Shown here: piece after piece, positions 28,606 to 39,484 of the stretch
Numbering within the stretch: position 1 is the first letter of the stretch
Layout: each line of letters opens with the position of its first letter
From: Xanthomonas vesicatoria ATCC 35937
Lineage (GTDB): Bacteria > Pseudomonadota > Gammaproteobacteria > Xanthomonadales > Xanthomonadaceae
DNA length: 64,000 nucleotides
Reading direction: 5' to 3'
Assembly (NCBI RefSeq): GCF_001908725.1
Contig: NZ_CP018725.1
Span: forward strand, 3,162,001 to 3,226,000
The notes under the pieces: generated by a model
What the model was told of the DNA's origin: nothing
Databases searched by the model: none
Seen by the model: the letters and a program-made list of their open reading frames with translations, nothing else
Made by a program: the position numbers and the translations under genes

Positions 28606-30255
28606 ATGACGACTCTCTGCAATATCGCGGCCACCTTGCCGCAACTGGCGCGTGAGCGCCCCGATCAAATCGCCATTCGCTGCCCGGGCGCCCGCGGTGC
28701 CAATGGATTTGCCGCTTACGATGTGACCCTGAGCTATGCCGAGCTGGACGCGCGCAGCGATGCGATTGCCGCCGGCCTGGCGCTGCACGGCATCGGGCGC
28801 GGCGCACGCGCGGTGGTGATGGTGCGGCCGTCGCCGGAATTCTTCCTGCTGATGTTTGCGTTGTTCAAGGCCGGCGCGGTGCCGGTGCTGGTCGACCCAG
28901 GCATCGACAAGCGCGCGCTCAAACAGTGTCTGGACGAAGCGCAGCCGCAGGCATTCATCGGCATCCCGCTCGCGCAACTGGCACGCCGGTTGCTGCGCTG
29001 GGCGCGCTCTGCCAAGCAGATCGTCACCGTCGGCGGCCGCTACGGCTGGGGCGGGGTGACGCTGGCGCGCGTGGAGCGCGACGGGGCCGGCGCCGGCAGC
29101 CAACTGGCCGATACCGCGCCGGACGATGTGGCGGCGATCCTGTTCACCAGCGGCTCCACCGGCGTGCCCAAGGGGGTGGTGTACCGGCACCGGCACTTTG
29201 TCGGTCAGATCGAGTTGCTGCGCAATGCCTTCGGCATGCAGCCCGGTGGCGTGGATCTGCCGACGTTTCCGCCGTTTGCCTTGTTCGATCCGGCACTGGG
29301 GCTGACCTCGGTGATCCCGGATATGGACCCGACCCGTCCGGCCACTGCCGACCCGCGCAAGCTGCACGATGCACTCAATCGCTTCGGCGTGACGCAGTTG
29401 TTCGGCTCGCCGGCGTTGATGCGCGTGCTGGCCGACTATGGGCAGCCGCTGCCCAACGTGCGCCTGGCAACGTCGGCTGGCGCACCGGTGCCACCGGACG
29501 TGGTGGCCACCATCCGCGCGTTGCTGCCGGCCGATGCGCAATTCTGGACGCCGTACGGCGCCACCGAATGTCTGCCGGTGGCGGCAATCGAAGGCCGCAC
29601 CCTGGACGCAACCCGTGCTGCCACCGAAGCCGGTGCCGGCACCTGCGTGGGGCAAGTGGTCGCGCCCAACGAGGTGCGCATCATCGCCATCGACGATGCG
29701 GCCATTGCCGAGTGGAGCGGCGCGCGCGTGCTGGCCGTGGGCGAAGTCGGCGAGATCACCGTCGCCGGCCCCACCACCACCGATACCTACTTCAATCGCG
29801 ATGCGGCCACGCGCATCGCCAAGATCCGCGAGCGCAGCGACGATGGCAGCGAACGCATCGTGCACCGCATGGGCGATGTGGGCTACTTCGATGCCGAAGG
29901 ACGCCTGTGGTTTTGCGGGCGCAAGACCCATCGCGTGGAAACAGCCAGCGGCCCGCTGTATACCGAGCAGGTGGAGCCGGTGTTCAACGTGCATCCGCAG
30001 GTGCGCCGCACCGCGCTGGTCGGTGTGGGCGCACCTGGGCAACAGCAACCGGTGCTGTGCGTGGAGTTGCAGCCGGGCGTGTCGGCATCGGCCTTTGCGG
30101 ACGTGCAAACCGCATTGCGTGCGCTGGGCGCCGCGCACCCGCACACCGCCGGTATCGCGCGTTTCCTGCGCCATCCCGGTTTTCCGGTCGACATTCGCCA
30201 CAACGCCAAGATCGGCCGCGAGACACTGGCGGTCTGGGCGGCACAGCGCGCGTAG
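28606..30255 (+). CDS. oleC: OleC, beta-lactone synthetase (AMP-dependent ligase fold)
   Basis: 549 residues of the acyl-adenylate (ANL) superfamily. The P-loop is [12 protein letters not shown] (180-190), followed by YGATE and the GEITVAGP and hinge-region segments. OleC uses ATP to turn the 2-alkyl-3-hydroxyacid made by OleA and OleD into a cis-beta-lactone, which OleB decarboxylates. ATG 28606 is used; no strong ribosome site is visible. oleD starts 95 bases after its stop. Confidence 0.94.
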   Translation: MTTLCNIAATLPQLARERPDQIAIRCPGARGANGFAAYDVTLSYAELDARSDAIAAGLALHGIGRGARAVVMVRPSPEFFLLMFALFKAGAVPVLVDPGIDKRALKQCLDEAQPQAFIGIPLAQLARRLLRWARSAKQIVTVGGRYGWGGVTLARVERDGAGAGSQLADTAPDDVAAILFTSGSTGVPKGVVYRHRHFVGQIELLRNAFGMQPGGVDLPTFPPFALFDPALGLTSVIPDMDPTRPATADPRKLHDALNRFGVTQLFGSPALMRVLADYGQPLPNVRLATSAGAPVPPDVVATIRALLPADAQFWTPYGATECLPVAAIEGRTLDATRAATEAGAGTCVGQVVAPNEVRIIAIDDAAIAEWSGARVLAVGEVGEITVAGPTTTDTYFNRDAATRIAKIRERSDDGSERIVHRMGDVGYFDAEGRLWFCGRKTHRVETASGPLYTEQVEPVFNVHPQVRRTALVGVGAPGQQQPVLCVELQPGVSASAFADVQTALRALGAAHPHTAGIARFLRHPGFPVDIRHNAKIGRETLAVWAAQRA

Positions 30256-30350
30256 GCATTGCAGCCGTGCGACGGCATCGCCGTGCGCATATCGCGCATG
30301 CGCGCATGTCGGCGGTTCTTTTGGGTTTCCTTTGTGATCGGTGTAAAGCG

Positions 30351-31361
30351 ATGAAGATTCTGGTGACCGGTGGTGGTGGCTTCCTCGGCCAGGCGTTGTG
30401 CCGCGGTCTGCGTGCGCGTGGGCATGAGGTGGTGAGCTTTCAGCGCGGCGATTACCCGGTGCTGCAGACGCTGGGCGTGGGCCAGATCCGTGGCGACCTG
30501 GCCGACCCGCAGGCCGTGCGGCATGCGTTTGCCGGGATCGATGTGGTGTTTCACAACGCCGCCAAGGCCGGTGCGTGGGGCAGCTATGAGAGCTATCACC
30601 AGGCCAACGTGGTGGGCACGCAGAACGTGCTCGACGCGTGTCGGGCCAATGGCGTGCCGCGGCTGATCTATACCTCCACGCCCAGCGTGACGCATCGCGC
30701 CACCCATCCGGTGGAAGGACTTGGCGCCGACGAAGTGCCGTATGGCGAAGACCTGCGCGCCGCGTATGCGGCGACCAAGGCGACCGCCGAACGTGCGGTG
30801 CTGGCGGCCAACGATGCGCAGCTGGCCACGGTGGCATTGCGTCCGCGGCTGATCTGGGGGCCGGGCGACAATCATCTATTGCCGCGGCTGGCCGCGCGCG
30901 CGCGCGCGGGTCGCCTGCGCATGGTGGGCGATGGCAGCAACCTGGTGGACAGCACCTATATCGACAACGCCGCGCAGGCGCATTTGGATGCGTTCGACCA
31001 TCTTGCGACAGGCGCTGCCTGCGCGGGCAAGGCGTACTTCATTTCCAACGGCGAACCGTTGCCGATGCGCGAGTTGCTCAATCGTCTGCTCGCGGCCGTG
31101 GATGCGCCCGCAGTCACGCGCTCGCTGTCGTTCAAGACTGCGTACCGCATCGGCGCGGTCTGCGAAACGCTATGGCCACTGTTGCGTCTGCCAGGCGAAG
31201 TGCCGTTGACGCGGTTTTTGGTAGAACAGTTGTGCACGCCGCATTGGTACAGCATGGAACCAGCGCGCCGCGACTTCGGCTATGTGCCAAGGATCAGCAT
31301 CGAAGAAGGCTTGAACCGGCTGCGATCCTCATCTTCCAACGACATCTCCATCACTCGATAA
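30351..31361 (+). CDS. oleD: OleD, NADPH-dependent 2-alkyl-3-ketoacid reductase
   Basis: 336 residues, extended short-chain dehydrogenase/reductase. Rossmann motif TGGGGFLG (6-13), active-site Ser/Thr (YTSTPS, about 107-112) and YAATK (Tyr139, Lys143). It reduces the ketoacid released by OleA before OleC acts. The longer open frame upstream overlaps oleC in another frame and is a shadow; GTAAAGCG precedes the ATG. Last gene of the ole cluster. Confidence 0.94.
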   Translation: MKILVTGGGGFLGQALCRGLRARGHEVVSFQRGDYPVLQTLGVGQIRGDLADPQAVRHAFAGIDVVFHNAAKAGAWGSYESYHQANVVGTQNVLDACRANGVPRLIYTSTPSVTHRATHPVEGLGADEVPYGEDLRAAYAATKATAERAVLAANDAQLATVALRPRLIWGPGDNHLLPRLAARARAGRLRMVGDGSNLVDSTYIDNAAQAHLDAFDHLATGAACAGKAYFISNGEPLPMRELLNRLLAAVDAPAVTRSLSFKTAYRIGAVCETLWPLLRLPGEVPLTRFLVEQLCTPHWYSMEPARRDFGYVPRISIEEGLNRLRSSSSNDISITR

Positions 31362-31425
31362 AGACCGGCACATCCACAAGATACGTCTGCGCCGATTCGG
31401 CACGACAACTTTTGGAACCCTTGCC

Positions 31426-31584
31426 ATGCTGCATTACGCCATCATCTTCTTCGTCATCGCCATCATCGCCGCTGTGCTGGGCTTCAGCGGTATCGCCGGT
31501 GCGGCGACCAACATCGCCTGGATCCTGTTCGTGGTGTTCCTGATCCTGGCAGTGATCTCGATGTTCCGTCGCGGCAAGGTCTAA
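31426..31584 (+). CDS. Small DUF1328 (YtjA-type) membrane protein
   Basis: 52 residues: [19 protein letters not shown], then [19 protein letters not shown] and a short basic tail RRGKV. This is the two-helix DUF1328 family of the inner membrane, of unknown function, widely stress-linked. The 'FSGIAGAA' turn is typical of the family. It stands alone between oleD and a convergent acetyltransferase gene. Confidence 0.9.
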   Translation: MLHYAIIFFVIAIIAAVLGFSGIAGAATNIAWILFVVFLILAVISMFRRGKV

Positions 31585-31630
31585 CGCCTTACCGCGATAC
31601 GTCACGGCAGCGGCGCTGCCGATCGGCGCT

Positions 31631-31666
31631 CACATGGCCCGCTTCCGCAAGGAGGCGGGCCATGTG
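31631..31666. terminator. Bidirectional hairpin between convergent genes
   Basis: A 12-base perfect stem (CACATGGCCCGC and its complement, 31631-31642 and 31655-31666) between the DUF1328 stop and the acetyltransferase stop. Confidence 0.65.
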
Positions 31667-31699
31667 CGTTGTGGCGGTTTTCAGCGGGCTTTTCGCACC

Positions 31700-32182
31700 T
31701 CACAGCATCTTTTCCAGATACTGCACCTGCTTGCCATTGGCCAGCACCGCATCGCCGACCGGCACGAATCCCAGTTGCCGATGGAAGGCCAGTGACGCCG
31801 GATTGGGCGGGCGCAGGTTCACTTCGCACACCACGCGCGGTTGCGCTGCCGCACGCGCGCTGCGGATGAGGTCGTCGTACAGCTGCGCAGCAAGGCCGCG
31901 GCGCTGCGCGCGTGCGGCGATCACGATGCGGTCTACATAGACAAAGCGCGTAAAGCGCTCCGCTAGCCACGCGAAGTTGGCGTTGGCGTAGGCAGCGCTC
32001 TGATCCAGTGCGATCAAGAGCCCGTCGGCCGGCGGAACGAGGCGCGCGTGCCAGGCCATCTGCAACAACGCGGCCAGTCCATCGGCATCGAGCAACGACA
32101 GTGCGGTGGCATGGGCATTGTTGAGTGCGAGCAGTGCGGGGTGGTCATGCGCTTGCACTGCGCGTGACTGCGCCGCACTCAT
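31700..32182 (-). CDS. GNAT-family N-acetyltransferase
   Basis: 160 residues. The acetyl-CoA motif A is [22 protein letters not shown] (Q/R-x-x-G-x-A), followed by [24 protein letters not shown], the typical motif B end. Substrate unknown. Its start overlaps the stop of ddl by four bases, so it is probably translated from the ddl message. Confidence 0.88.
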   Translation of the reverse strand: MSAAQSRAVQAHDHPALLALNNAHATALSLLDADGLAALLQMAWHARLVPPADGLLIALDQSAAYANANFAWLAERFTRFVYVDRIVIAARAQRRGLAAQLYDDLIRSARAAAQPRVVCEVNLRPPNPASLAFHRQLGFVPVGDAVLANGKQVQYLEKML

Positions 32183-33285
32183 GCGCGCGTATCCACCGCG
32201 CTACGCAGCAATTGATCATCCGCATGCCGTTGCAATGCTAGCTCGATCAACTGGGTAATCAAGCTGCGATAGTCCAGCCCGCTTGCCTGCCACAGTTTGG
32301 GATACATGCTGATGCGGGTGAAGCCCGGCAGCGTGTTGACCTCGTTGATCACGATGCGCCCGTCCGCGCACAGGAATACATCCACGCGCGCCATGCCGGC
32401 GCAGTCCAGCGCCTGGTAGGCCTGCACCGCAATCTGCTGGATGCGCTGCTGCGTGTGCGCATAGATGTCGGCCGGGATCACGATGTCGGCGCCATGCGCG
32501 CTGATGTATTTGGTTTCGTAGGAATAAAACGCATCGTGTACCACCACCTCGCCGCACACGCTGGCCTGTGGCGTGGCATTGCCCAGCACCGCGCATTCGA
32601 TCTCGCGGCCGACAATGGCCGCTTCCACCAGCACCTTGTGGTCGTAGGACAACGCCAATGCGAGCGCAGCGGCAAACGCGTCCGCGCTGTGCACCTGGCT
32701 GACGCCAACCGATGAGCCCTGGTTGGCCGGCTTGACGAACAGCGGCAACCCCAACTGCGCGATCAGCGCCGCCACATCGGCCTGCGCGGCGGTACGGCGG
32801 TTGAAGCAGACGAACGGCGCCACCGCCAGGCCGGCATCGCGCAGCACGCGCTTGGCCATGTCCTTGTCCATCGCCACCGCCGAGCCGAGCACGCCGGAGC
32901 CGACGAATGGCAGGTTGGTCATGCGCAACAAGCCCTGCAGCGAGCCGTCCTCGCCCAGGGTGCCGTGCACGATCGGAAACACCACATCGATCTGCGCCAG
33001 CGCCTGCTCGGTGTCCACCGGCCGCAGCTGCGCCTGCTCGGCGCCCGGCAGCACCGCCACCGAGCGCCCGCTGCGGTGCAGGGCGATCCGGCCCGGGTCG
33101 TCGGCATCGTGCAAAAAGCCGTCCGGCGCGCTCAGATGCCACTGGCCCTGCTTGTCGATGCCGATCAGCACCGGCTCGAAGCGCTGCGGGTCGAGCGCAT
33201 CCAGGATGTTGCGTGCCGACTGCAGTGAGACCTCGTGCTCGGCGGATTTGCCGCCAAAGATGAGACCGACCCGGATCTTGCGCAT
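32179..33285 (-). CDS. ddl: D-alanine--D-alanine ligase
   Basis: 368 residues from ATG 33285 ([24 protein letters not shown]). ATP-grasp enzyme joining two D-Ala for peptidoglycan. The HEVSLQSA site, [31 protein letters not shown] and [18 protein letters not shown] motifs are intact. Length equals the characterised Xoo Ddl (367). It is not in the mur-fts cluster, so it is probably the A-type enzyme. The Tyr/Phe choice for vancomycin-type depsipeptide activity was not assessed. Confidence 0.95.
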   Translation of the reverse strand: MRKIRVGLIFGGKSAEHEVSLQSARNILDALDPQRFEPVLIGIDKQGQWHLSAPDGFLHDADDPGRIALHRSGRSVAVLPGAEQAQLRPVDTEQALAQIDVVFPIVHGTLGEDGSLQGLLRMTNLPFVGSGVLGSAVAMDKDMAKRVLRDAGLAVAPFVCFNRRTAAQADVAALIAQLGLPLFVKPANQGSSVGVSQVHSADAFAAALALALSYDHKVLVEAAIVGREIECAVLGNATPQASVCGEVVVHDAFYSYETKYISAHGADIVIPADIYAHTQQRIQQIAVQAYQALDCAGMARVDVFLCADGRIVINEVNTLPGFTRISMYPKLWQASGLDYRSLITQLIELALQRHADDQLLRSAVDTRA

Positions 33286-33624
33286 TGCCTGCTCCTGCCA
33301 ACCGTTCGAGAAGGGTGCCAGCATGCCCGCGACCGGCCGGCCGAAGGAAGTCGGCAGATCGCGCGCGGCCGGCAACTCCGTAAGAACGCTGCGCATCGCC
33401 GCAGGGCAGGATGGCTGCTTGGGCCGCCCGCACAGCACAGCGAGCGCAGCATCCCGATGCGCCACCGTACAGCGCCAGCCGGCCAGGCCATCAGGCAGCG
33501 ACCGCTGCATCGATCGCTCTACCCGCCAAGCAAGCGGCTGCCGTGGCCACCGCGGCAGCCTCCGGTGCGCACCGCTGCACCATCGTCAGCCAGCTGCGAC
33601 ATGCGGGGGCGGTAGAATGCGCCC

Positions 33625-34269
33625 ATGCCCGGATCACTTTTCACTTCTCTCAAGCCGCTCGCCGGCCAGGCCCTGCAGGCCGCGCTCAATCGCGCACTGG
33701 CGCTGGACCCGGATACCCGCGACGCCCTGTTGCCGCTGGAAGGTCAGCGCATCGCGCTGACCCTGGACGCGCCTGCCTTGGCGCTGCAGATCCGCGTGCA
33801 CGAACGTCGGCTGCTGGTCGGCCCGGTGGATCAGGCGCAAGAGCCGGATCTGGCGGTGCGCAGCACTCTGGCTGGCTTGCTCGGGCAGCTGCCGTTTCTG
33901 GCCAATGCGCGCCGCAGCGGTGCGCCGGCGGGGCGGCTCAAGGTGTCCGGCGATGCGGAGCTGGCGCGTCAACTGCAGCAACTGGCCGGTCGCTTCGATC
34001 CGGATTGGCAGTTGCCGTTCGTGGCGGTCTTCGGCGAGATCCTGGGCGTGCAGATCGCCGGTGCGGTGCGTGCAGCGCTGCAGCAGGCGCGGCGTAGCGC
34101 ATCGGATCTGGCGCATAGCGCGGCCGAATTTGTCACCGAAGAATCGCGCGATGTGGTGCCGCGTGCCGAGCTTGAGGCCTTCCACGACGATGTGGACGAG
34201 CTGCGCGACGATGTGGAACGGATGGCCGCGCGCGTGAGCCGCCTGAGCGCCGCCGGAGGCACGCCATGA
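33625..34269 (+). CDS. ubiJ: UbiJ, ubiquinone biosynthesis accessory factor
   Basis: 214 residues: SCP2-like lipid-binding domain (about 1-110) and a C-terminal acidic coiled coil ([27 protein letters not shown]). UbiJ binds the isoprenoid intermediate in the cytosolic ubiquinone complex. Its stop overlaps the ubiB start (ATGA), a strong context clue. ubiE is not adjacent here. Confidence 0.92.
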   Translation: MPGSLFTSLKPLAGQALQAALNRALALDPDTRDALLPLEGQRIALTLDAPALALQIRVHERRLLVGPVDQAQEPDLAVRSTLAGLLGQLPFLANARRSGAPAGRLKVSGDAELARQLQQLAGRFDPDWQLPFVAVFGEILGVQIAGAVRAALQQARRSASDLAHSAAEFVTEESRDVVPRAELEAFHDDVDELRDDVERMAARVSRLSAAGGTP

Positions 34270-35939
34270 AGGCGATCCTGCGGGCCAGCCGCATCGGCCG
34301 GGTGATCCTGCGCTACCGCCTGGACGACCTGTTGCAAGGCACGGCCGCCGAGCGTTGGCTGCGTGTGGCCAAGCCGTTCGTGCCGCGTGCCAGCGCCGAG
34401 ATTGCCGCGCAATCGCGCGGTGCGCGGCTGCGGCTGGCGCTGCAGGAACTCGGCCCGATCTTCGTCAAGTTCGGGCAGATCCTGTCGACCCGGCGCGACC
34501 TGATCCCCGCCGATGTGGCCGAAGAACTCACCTTGCTGCAGGACCGGGTCAAGCCGTTCGACGGTGAGGCCGCGCGTCTGATCGTAGAGGGCGCGCTCGG
34601 CCTGCCGGTCAGTGTGGCGTTCGCCGCGTTCGACACCGTGCCGTTGGCATCGGCTTCGATCGCGCAGGTGCATGCGGCCACGTTGCCGCCCGATGCCAAT
34701 GGTGTGCGCCGCGAAGTGGTGGTCAAGGTGCTGCGCCCGGATATCGAGCGCCAGATCGATGCCGATATCGCGTTGCTGCACTCGCTGGCCACGCTGGTCG
34801 AGCGCACCCACCCGCGTGCGGACAAAATCCGCCCGCGCGAAGTGGTGGCCGAGATCGAAGGCACCCTGTCGGCCGAACTCGACCTGCAGCGCGAAGGCGC
34901 CAATGCCAGCGTGCTGCGCCGGTTCTGGGAAGGCTCGGACGATCTGTACGTACCGGAGGTGATCTGGTCGCATACCGCCGAGCGCGCACTCACGCTGGAG
35001 CGCGTGTACGGCATTCCCTCCGACGACATCGCCAAGCTCGACGCCGCCGGCATCGACCGCAAGGCGCTGGCGGCCAAGGGCGTGCGTGTGTTCTACACCC
35101 AGGTGTTCCGCGACAACTTCTTTCATGCCGATGCGCACGCCGGCAACATCTGGGTCGACTCGGACCCGGAGCGCCGCCTCAATCCGCGTTTCATCGCGCT
35201 GGATTTCGGCATCATGGGCCAGCTCTCGCAGGAGGATCAGTACTACCTGGCCGAGAACTTCATGGCGATCTTCCACAAGGATTACCGGCGCATGGCCGAG
35301 CTGCACGTGGAGGCGGGCTGGATGCCGTCCAACGTGCGCATCGACGAACTGGAAGCGGCCGCGCGCTCGGTATGCGAGCCGTACTTCACCCGGCCGCTGT
35401 CGGAAATTTCTCTGGCGCAGGTACTGATCAAGCTGTTCCGCGTGGCGCAGCGCTATGAACTGACCCTGCAGCCGCAGCTAATCCTGCTGCAGAAGACCCT
35501 GCTCAACATCGAAGGCGTGGGCCGTCAGCTCGACCCCAAGCTGGATATCTGGGCGGTGGCGCGCCCGGTGCTCGAACGCATCCTGCGCGAGCGTTATAGC
35601 CCGCGCCGTGCGTTGCGCGAGCTGGGCAAGCGGCTGCCGGAAATCATGACCCATGCGCCGGACATGCCGCGCCTGGTGCACAGTTGGTTGAAGCAGCAGG
35701 TGGAAGGCCGGCATCAGCTGGAGATTCGCTCGGTCGAGCTGCGCGCGCTGGACATCAGCCTGCGCAAGTTGCAGACCCGCGTGGTCACGGCAATCACCGG
35801 CAGTGGTCTTCTGGTGGTGGCGGCCGTGTTGTATGGCCTGCATCCGGACGGCTGGTATCTGGGCACGGTGCCGGTGTGGAGCTGGATCAGTGGTGGCGCC
35901 GGCTCGATTGCATTACTGGTCGCCTGGCTGCGGCGTTAG
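34266..35939 (+). CDS. ubiB: UbiB, ubiquinone biosynthesis ABC1/ADCK-like kinase
   Basis: 557 residues. The family KxGQ motif is [16 protein letters not shown], the Ala-rich loop ([13 protein letters not shown]) replaces the usual P-loop, and the [11 protein letters not shown] and DFGIMG motifs form the atypical kinase site. Two C-terminal membrane segments (about 505-525 and 532-553) anchor it. UbiB is an ATPase that assists access to membrane-bound ubiquinone precursors. Cotranslated with ubiJ. Confidence 0.95.
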   Translation: MKAILRASRIGRVILRYRLDDLLQGTAAERWLRVAKPFVPRASAEIAAQSRGARLRLALQELGPIFVKFGQILSTRRDLIPADVAEELTLLQDRVKPFDGEAARLIVEGALGLPVSVAFAAFDTVPLASASIAQVHAATLPPDANGVRREVVVKVLRPDIERQIDADIALLHSLATLVERTHPRADKIRPREVVAEIEGTLSAELDLQREGANASVLRRFWEGSDDLYVPEVIWSHTAERALTLERVYGIPSDDIAKLDAAGIDRKALAAKGVRVFYTQVFRDNFFHADAHAGNIWVDSDPERRLNPRFIALDFGIMGQLSQEDQYYLAENFMAIFHKDYRRMAELHVEAGWMPSNVRIDELEAAARSVCEPYFTRPLSEISLAQVLIKLFRVAQRYELTLQPQLILLQKTLLNIEGVGRQLDPKLDIWAVARPVLERILRERYSPRRALRELGKRLPEIMTHAPDMPRLVHSWLKQQVEGRHQLEIRSVELRALDISLRKLQTRVVTAITGSGLLVVAAVLYGLHPDGWYLGTVPVWSWISGGAGSIALLVAWLRR

Positions 35940-35948
35940 GGAGCGGCC

Positions 35949-36452
35949 ATGCCCGACGCAACCGACGCAGTCGACTCAAGCCCATCGGCTGCGCCGCTTG
36001 CTGCGCTGGATGTGCCGCCACGCATGCAGAATTCCAGCTATCCGCCGGTGTTCGCTGCACAGATGGACGGCCGCCAGAAGCGCGCGCTGGGTGCGGTGTT
36101 CGGGCTGCGCAATTTCGGTGTCAACCTGACCACGCTGGCACCGGGCGCGCGCTCGGCGCTGCGGCACGGGCATTCGCTGCAGGACGAATTCGTCTACATC
36201 ATCAGCGGTGCGCCGAGCCTGATCACCAACGCAGGCGAGCAACTGCTGCGGCCGGGCATGTGCGCCGGGTTCCGCGCTGGCGATGGCGATGCGCATTGCC
36301 TGATCAATCGTAGCGATGCACCGGTGACCTATCTGGAAGTGGGCGACCGCAGCGCCAGCGATTGCGTGACGTATCCGGACGACGACCTGATGCTGGTCAC
36401 CACGGCAGACGGACAGTGGTCGTACCGGCACAAGGACGGCACGCCGTACTGA
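35949..36452 (+). CDS. Cupin-domain protein
   Basis: 167 residues. Cupin motif 1 is present as GARSALRHGHSLQDEFVYIISG (with HxH...E-type metal ligands) and motif 2 as GDGDAHCLINRSDAPVTYLEVG. The C-terminus (YPDDDLMLVTTADGQWSYRHKDGTPY) resembles cupins of unknown function found with sugar or aromatic metabolism. It starts nine bases after the ubiB stop, so probably cotranscribed. Confidence 0.88.
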   Translation: MPDATDAVDSSPSAAPLAALDVPPRMQNSSYPPVFAAQMDGRQKRALGAVFGLRNFGVNLTTLAPGARSALRHGHSLQDEFVYIISGAPSLITNAGEQLLRPGMCAGFRAGDGDAHCLINRSDAPVTYLEVGDRSASDCVTYPDDDLMLVTTADGQWSYRHKDGTPY

Positions 36453-36566
36453 GCGCGCTGGTGGCGATCGACCTGCGCGCCTTGGAGGATCGCGCGACAT
36501 ATCGCGATGCGCGAATAGCGCTGAGATACAGTGGCATGCGCTGCCGGCGACACGGATAATCCGCCA

Positions 36567-37304
36567 GTGAGCACATCCCCCAAGCATCTGCAGATTCTCT
36601 ACCAGGACGATGTCCTGGCCGTCGTCGACAAACCCGCGGGCCTGATGGTCCACGACAGCAAGCTGGCGCGCGGGGAGGACGACTTTCTGGCCGACCGCCT
36701 GCGCGAGCAGCTGGGCAAGCCGATCTTCCTGGTCCACCGCCTCGACCGCGCCACCAGCGGCTGCCTGCTGCTGGCGTTCGACCGCGATAGCGCCAGTGCG
36801 CTGGGCAAGGCCTTGATGGCGGGCGAGGTGGATAAGAATTATCTGACCGTGTGTCGCGGCTGGCCGGCCGAAGATCGCTTCATCGTCGACCACGACCTGG
36901 ATGGCGGGCCCGGCAAGCCGGTCAAGAAGCCGGCGGTGACGCACTTCCAGCGGCTGGCGACCGGCGAGCTGGAGATCCCGTCCACCGGCTTTGCCACCTC
37001 CCGCTATGCGTTGCTGCGCTGCCAGCCGCAGACCGGGCGCTTCCGGCAGATTCGCCGGCACATGAAGCATCTGTCGCATCACATGATCGGCGACACCAGC
37101 CATGGCGACGGCCGCCACAACCGCAGCTTCCGCATGCTCGGCATCCACCGCATGCTGCTGCACGCCGAACGCCTGGAATTTCCGCATCCGGCCGATGGGC
37201 GGCGCATCAGCGTGGTGGCGCCGCTGGATGTGGAGTTTGCGAAAGCCTGCGCATTGTTCGGGTGGGACGTGGCGGGGTTGCAAGGCACGACACACGTGCA
37301 GTGA
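36567..37304 (+). CDS. truC: tRNA pseudouridine(65) synthase TruC-like
   Basis: 245 residues from GTG 36567 (in-frame GTG 36531 is possible). RluA-family pseudouridine synthase with the catalytic-Asp motif HRLDRATSG and the start LQILYQDDVLAVVDKPAGLMVHDS as in TruC. Later TruC landmarks are PAVTHFQRLAT, QTGRFRQIRRHMKHLSHHMIGDTSHGDGRHNR. In E. coli it modifies U65 of two tRNAs. Confidence 0.92.
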   Translation: MSTSPKHLQILYQDDVLAVVDKPAGLMVHDSKLARGEDDFLADRLREQLGKPIFLVHRLDRATSGCLLLAFDRDSASALGKALMAGEVDKNYLTVCRGWPAEDRFIVDHDLDGGPGKPVKKPAVTHFQRLATGELEIPSTGFATSRYALLRCQPQTGRFRQIRRHMKHLSHHMIGDTSHGDGRHNRSFRMLGIHRMLLHAERLEFPHPADGRRISVVAPLDVEFAKACALFGWDVAGLQGTTHVQ

Positions 37305-37371
37305 TGCGGCGTGGTCATTGACCTGTCCGTGCCTCAATGTCGAACGGCAACGTGTCTAGGCAGCCGTCCCC

Positions 37372-37552
37372 TCACCCCAACCCCTCTCCCGGCGGGAGAG
37401 GGGCTTGACGGTTCCTTCTCCCCTCGGGAGAAGGTGCCCCGTAGGAGCGGATGAGGGTACGAGCGAAGCCTGGTGGAGTTTGGATGCGCGTGTTGCTTCG
37501 CCCCTTACCCTCATCGCCCCAGCCCCCTCTCCCGCAGGAAAGGCGCTAAAGC
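37372..37552. repeat. Intergenic block of GC-rich hairpin repeats
   Basis: Between truC and the DUF2059 gene. The hairpin 37381-37403 has arms CCCCTCTCCC / GGGAGAGGGG. A second at 37414-37434 has arms CCTTCTCCC / GGGAGAAGG. A related CCCCTCTCCCGC string follows at about 37524. Xanthomonas genomes carry many such CCCTCACCCC/CCCTCTCCC intergenic repeats. Confidence 0.65.
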
Positions 37553-37670
37553 AGGCGTGCCTCGTTGGCAGGAAAGTTGGGTGCTGCTGTCCTCGTCGGC
37601 GCAATCAACCCCGCATCGGCAACCGTCGGGATCACGCTGTTACGAATCCCAATCCCCCAATCCCAGCCCT

Positions 37671-38210
37671 TCAGGGCTTCTGCGCCGCCGCCGGCTCATT
37701 GACGATCTTCTCCAGATCCTTCTGCAGATCGGCAAACAGCGGCAGCATCTTCTGCTGGATGGCGCCCATCAGGTTCTGGGTCAGCGCCGGGGTCTTGTCC
37801 AGCAGGCTCTGGCCGGCCGAGCTCTCATAGAACTCGGCCATGGCCAGCACGTCCTCGCGCGAGAACGAGCGCTTGTAGATGTCCACATACATCGGGCGCA
37901 GCTCCGACCACGACAGCGCCTTGCGCACGGTCTGGCGGGTGCGGTCCTGGATGCGTTGCAGCTGCGCCTGCTGGTCGGCATCGAGCTGGCGCTGCGCGGT
38001 GAGCTGGGCAAACTGTTGCTGCTGCATCGCTTCGATCTGCGGCAGCATGGTGTCCAGCATGGTCTGCGCGCGCGAGGCGGCCAATAGACGGTTGACGTCG
38101 GCATCGGTGGGTGCCTGTGCGAGCGCGGCCGGAGCGGCACAGGCTAGCAGCGCGAGCAGTAATAGGCGGCGGGCGAGTGCGCCTGCGGCGGCGAGTGAAT
38201 CGGGTGTCAT
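37671..38210 (-). CDS. Exported DUF2059-domain protein
   Basis: 179 residues from ATG 38210. Signal peptide to about residue 32 (RRLLLLALLACAAPAALAQA). The mature helical domain has the DUF2059 pattern: SWSELRPMYVDIYKRSFSREDVLAMAEFYESSAGQSLLDKTPAL. Function unknown; family members are periplasmic. AATCCC repeats lie just after its stop. Confidence 0.87.
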   Translation of the reverse strand: MTPDSLAAAGALARRLLLLALLACAAPAALAQAPTDADVNRLLAASRAQTMLDTMLPQIEAMQQQQFAQLTAQRQLDADQQAQLQRIQDRTRQTVRKALSWSELRPMYVDIYKRSFSREDVLAMAEFYESSAGQSLLDKTPALTQNLMGAIQQKMLPLFADLQKDLEKIVNEPAAAQKP

Positions 38211-38303
38211 CGGAGCATCCTGCAATCTGGGAACCGGCCGCAGCATACGGGAAGCCGGCGTTCGCGCGCGCGTCCACGCCGCTGCCGATACAATCGCCGG
38301 ACA

Positions 38304-38735
38304 ATGGCCAGCGACCCGATCCAGATCACCCCCAGCCTGACGATTCCGCCCAGCGAACTCGTCGAACGCTTCGTGCGCGCCAGCGGCGCGGGCGGGCAGA
38401 ACGTCAACAAGGTGTCCACCGCAGTGGAGCTGCGCTTCGACGTGGCCGGATCGCCCTCGCTGCCCGAACCGTTGCGCGCGCGGCTGCTGTCACGCCGCGA
38501 TCGGCGCATGACCGCCGATGGCGTGCTGGTGATCGACGCGCAGCGCTTCCGCACCCAGGACCGCAACCGCGACGATGCACGCGAGCGACTGGCCGAGATC
38601 ATCAGTGCGTGCCTGTCGGTGCCCAAGCGGCGGGTCGCCACCAAACCGAGTCACGGTGCCAAGCTGCGGCGGCTGGATGCCAAGCGTGAGCGCAGCCATA
38701 TCAAGCGTGGACGCTCTGCGTCCCACTGGGAGTAA
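38304..38735 (+). CDS. arfB: ArfB, alternative ribosome-rescue peptidyl-tRNA hydrolase
   Basis: 143 residues. The release-factor GGQ motif is SGAGGQNVNKVSTAVELRF at residues 27-35 and the basic C-terminal tail (KRERSHIKRGR) is the part that enters the empty mRNA channel of stalled ribosomes. No codon-recognition domain, as expected for ArfB/YaeJ. The next gene starts two bases after its stop. Confidence 0.94.
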   Translation: MASDPIQITPSLTIPPSELVERFVRASGAGGQNVNKVSTAVELRFDVAGSPSLPEPLRARLLSRRDRRMTADGVLVIDAQRFRTQDRNRDDARERLAEIISACLSVPKRRVATKPSHGAKLRRLDAKRERSHIKRGRSASHWE

Positions 38736-38737
38736 GC

Positions 38738-39367
38738 GTGAGTCAACCCGACCCGTCGTTGCCACCGGTAACACAGGCCAACATCCTGCTGCAGCCATCC
38801 CCGCCCAGAATGCCGCGCGCACATGGCCGCTTCGGCCGCTGGCTGGGGCGCACGGCGCTGCGTCTGACCGGCTGGCGCCTACTCGGGCGGCTGCCCGACG
38901 AACCCAAGCTGGTGATGATCGTCGCCCCGCATTCGTCCAACTGGGACGGCTTCCTGGGCTTTGCGGCCAAATTCGCGCTCGGCTTCGATGTGCGCGTGCT
39001 GGGCAAGGCGCAGCTGTTCTGGTGGCCGCTGGGCCCGCTGCTGCGCAAGCTGGGCGCCATCCCGCTGGACCGCAGCTCGCCGCAGGGCACTATCGGCCAG
39101 GCGGTGCGGTTGATCCGCAACTCCGAGCAGATGTGGTACGTGATCACCCCCGAGGGCACGCGCAAGCGCGTGGAAAACTGGAAGGCCGGTTTCTGGAAGA
39201 TCGCCTCCGATGCCAAGGTACCGATCCTGCCGGTGTATTTCGATTACCCCAGCAAGACCGTGGGTATTGGCGAGCCGTTCTGGACCGGTAACGACATGGC
39301 TGCCGATATCGCCGCCGTCCGCGCCTGGTACCGCCCGTGGCGCGGCAAGCATCGCGATACGTTGTAG
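38738..39367 (+). CDS. 1-acyl-glycerol-phosphate acyltransferase-family protein
   Basis: 209 residues from a GTG start with GGAG five bases upstream. The PlsC-family HX4D motif is seen as PHSSNWDGF, and PEGTRKRVENWKAGFWKIA is motif III. An N-terminal hydrophobic stretch is short. It probably acylates a lipid or lysophospholipid; the substrate is not clear. Translationally linked to arfB. Confidence 0.88.
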   Translation: MSQPDPSLPPVTQANILLQPSPPRMPRAHGRFGRWLGRTALRLTGWRLLGRLPDEPKLVMIVAPHSSNWDGFLGFAAKFALGFDVRVLGKAQLFWWPLGPLLRKLGAIPLDRSSPQGTIGQAVRLIRNSEQMWYVITPEGTRKRVENWKAGFWKIASDAKVPILPVYFDYPSKTVGIGEPFWTGNDMAADIAAVRAWYRPWRGKHRDTL

Positions 39368-39484
39368 GGGGCGGACGAGTCGCGGCACGTGCGTGTGAGT
39401 TCACCGCATGTCGCGGCTGTTTGAAACACGATGCAGTGCCCGGCGGTGGGATCAGGCCTACGGGCACATGAAGAGAGTGTTCGA

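Noticed and set aside
28177..30837. 886-codon minus-strand open frame opposite oleC
   Set aside because: It is antisense to the well-supported oleC and translates to His/Arg/Gln-rich sequence, a codon-bias shadow.
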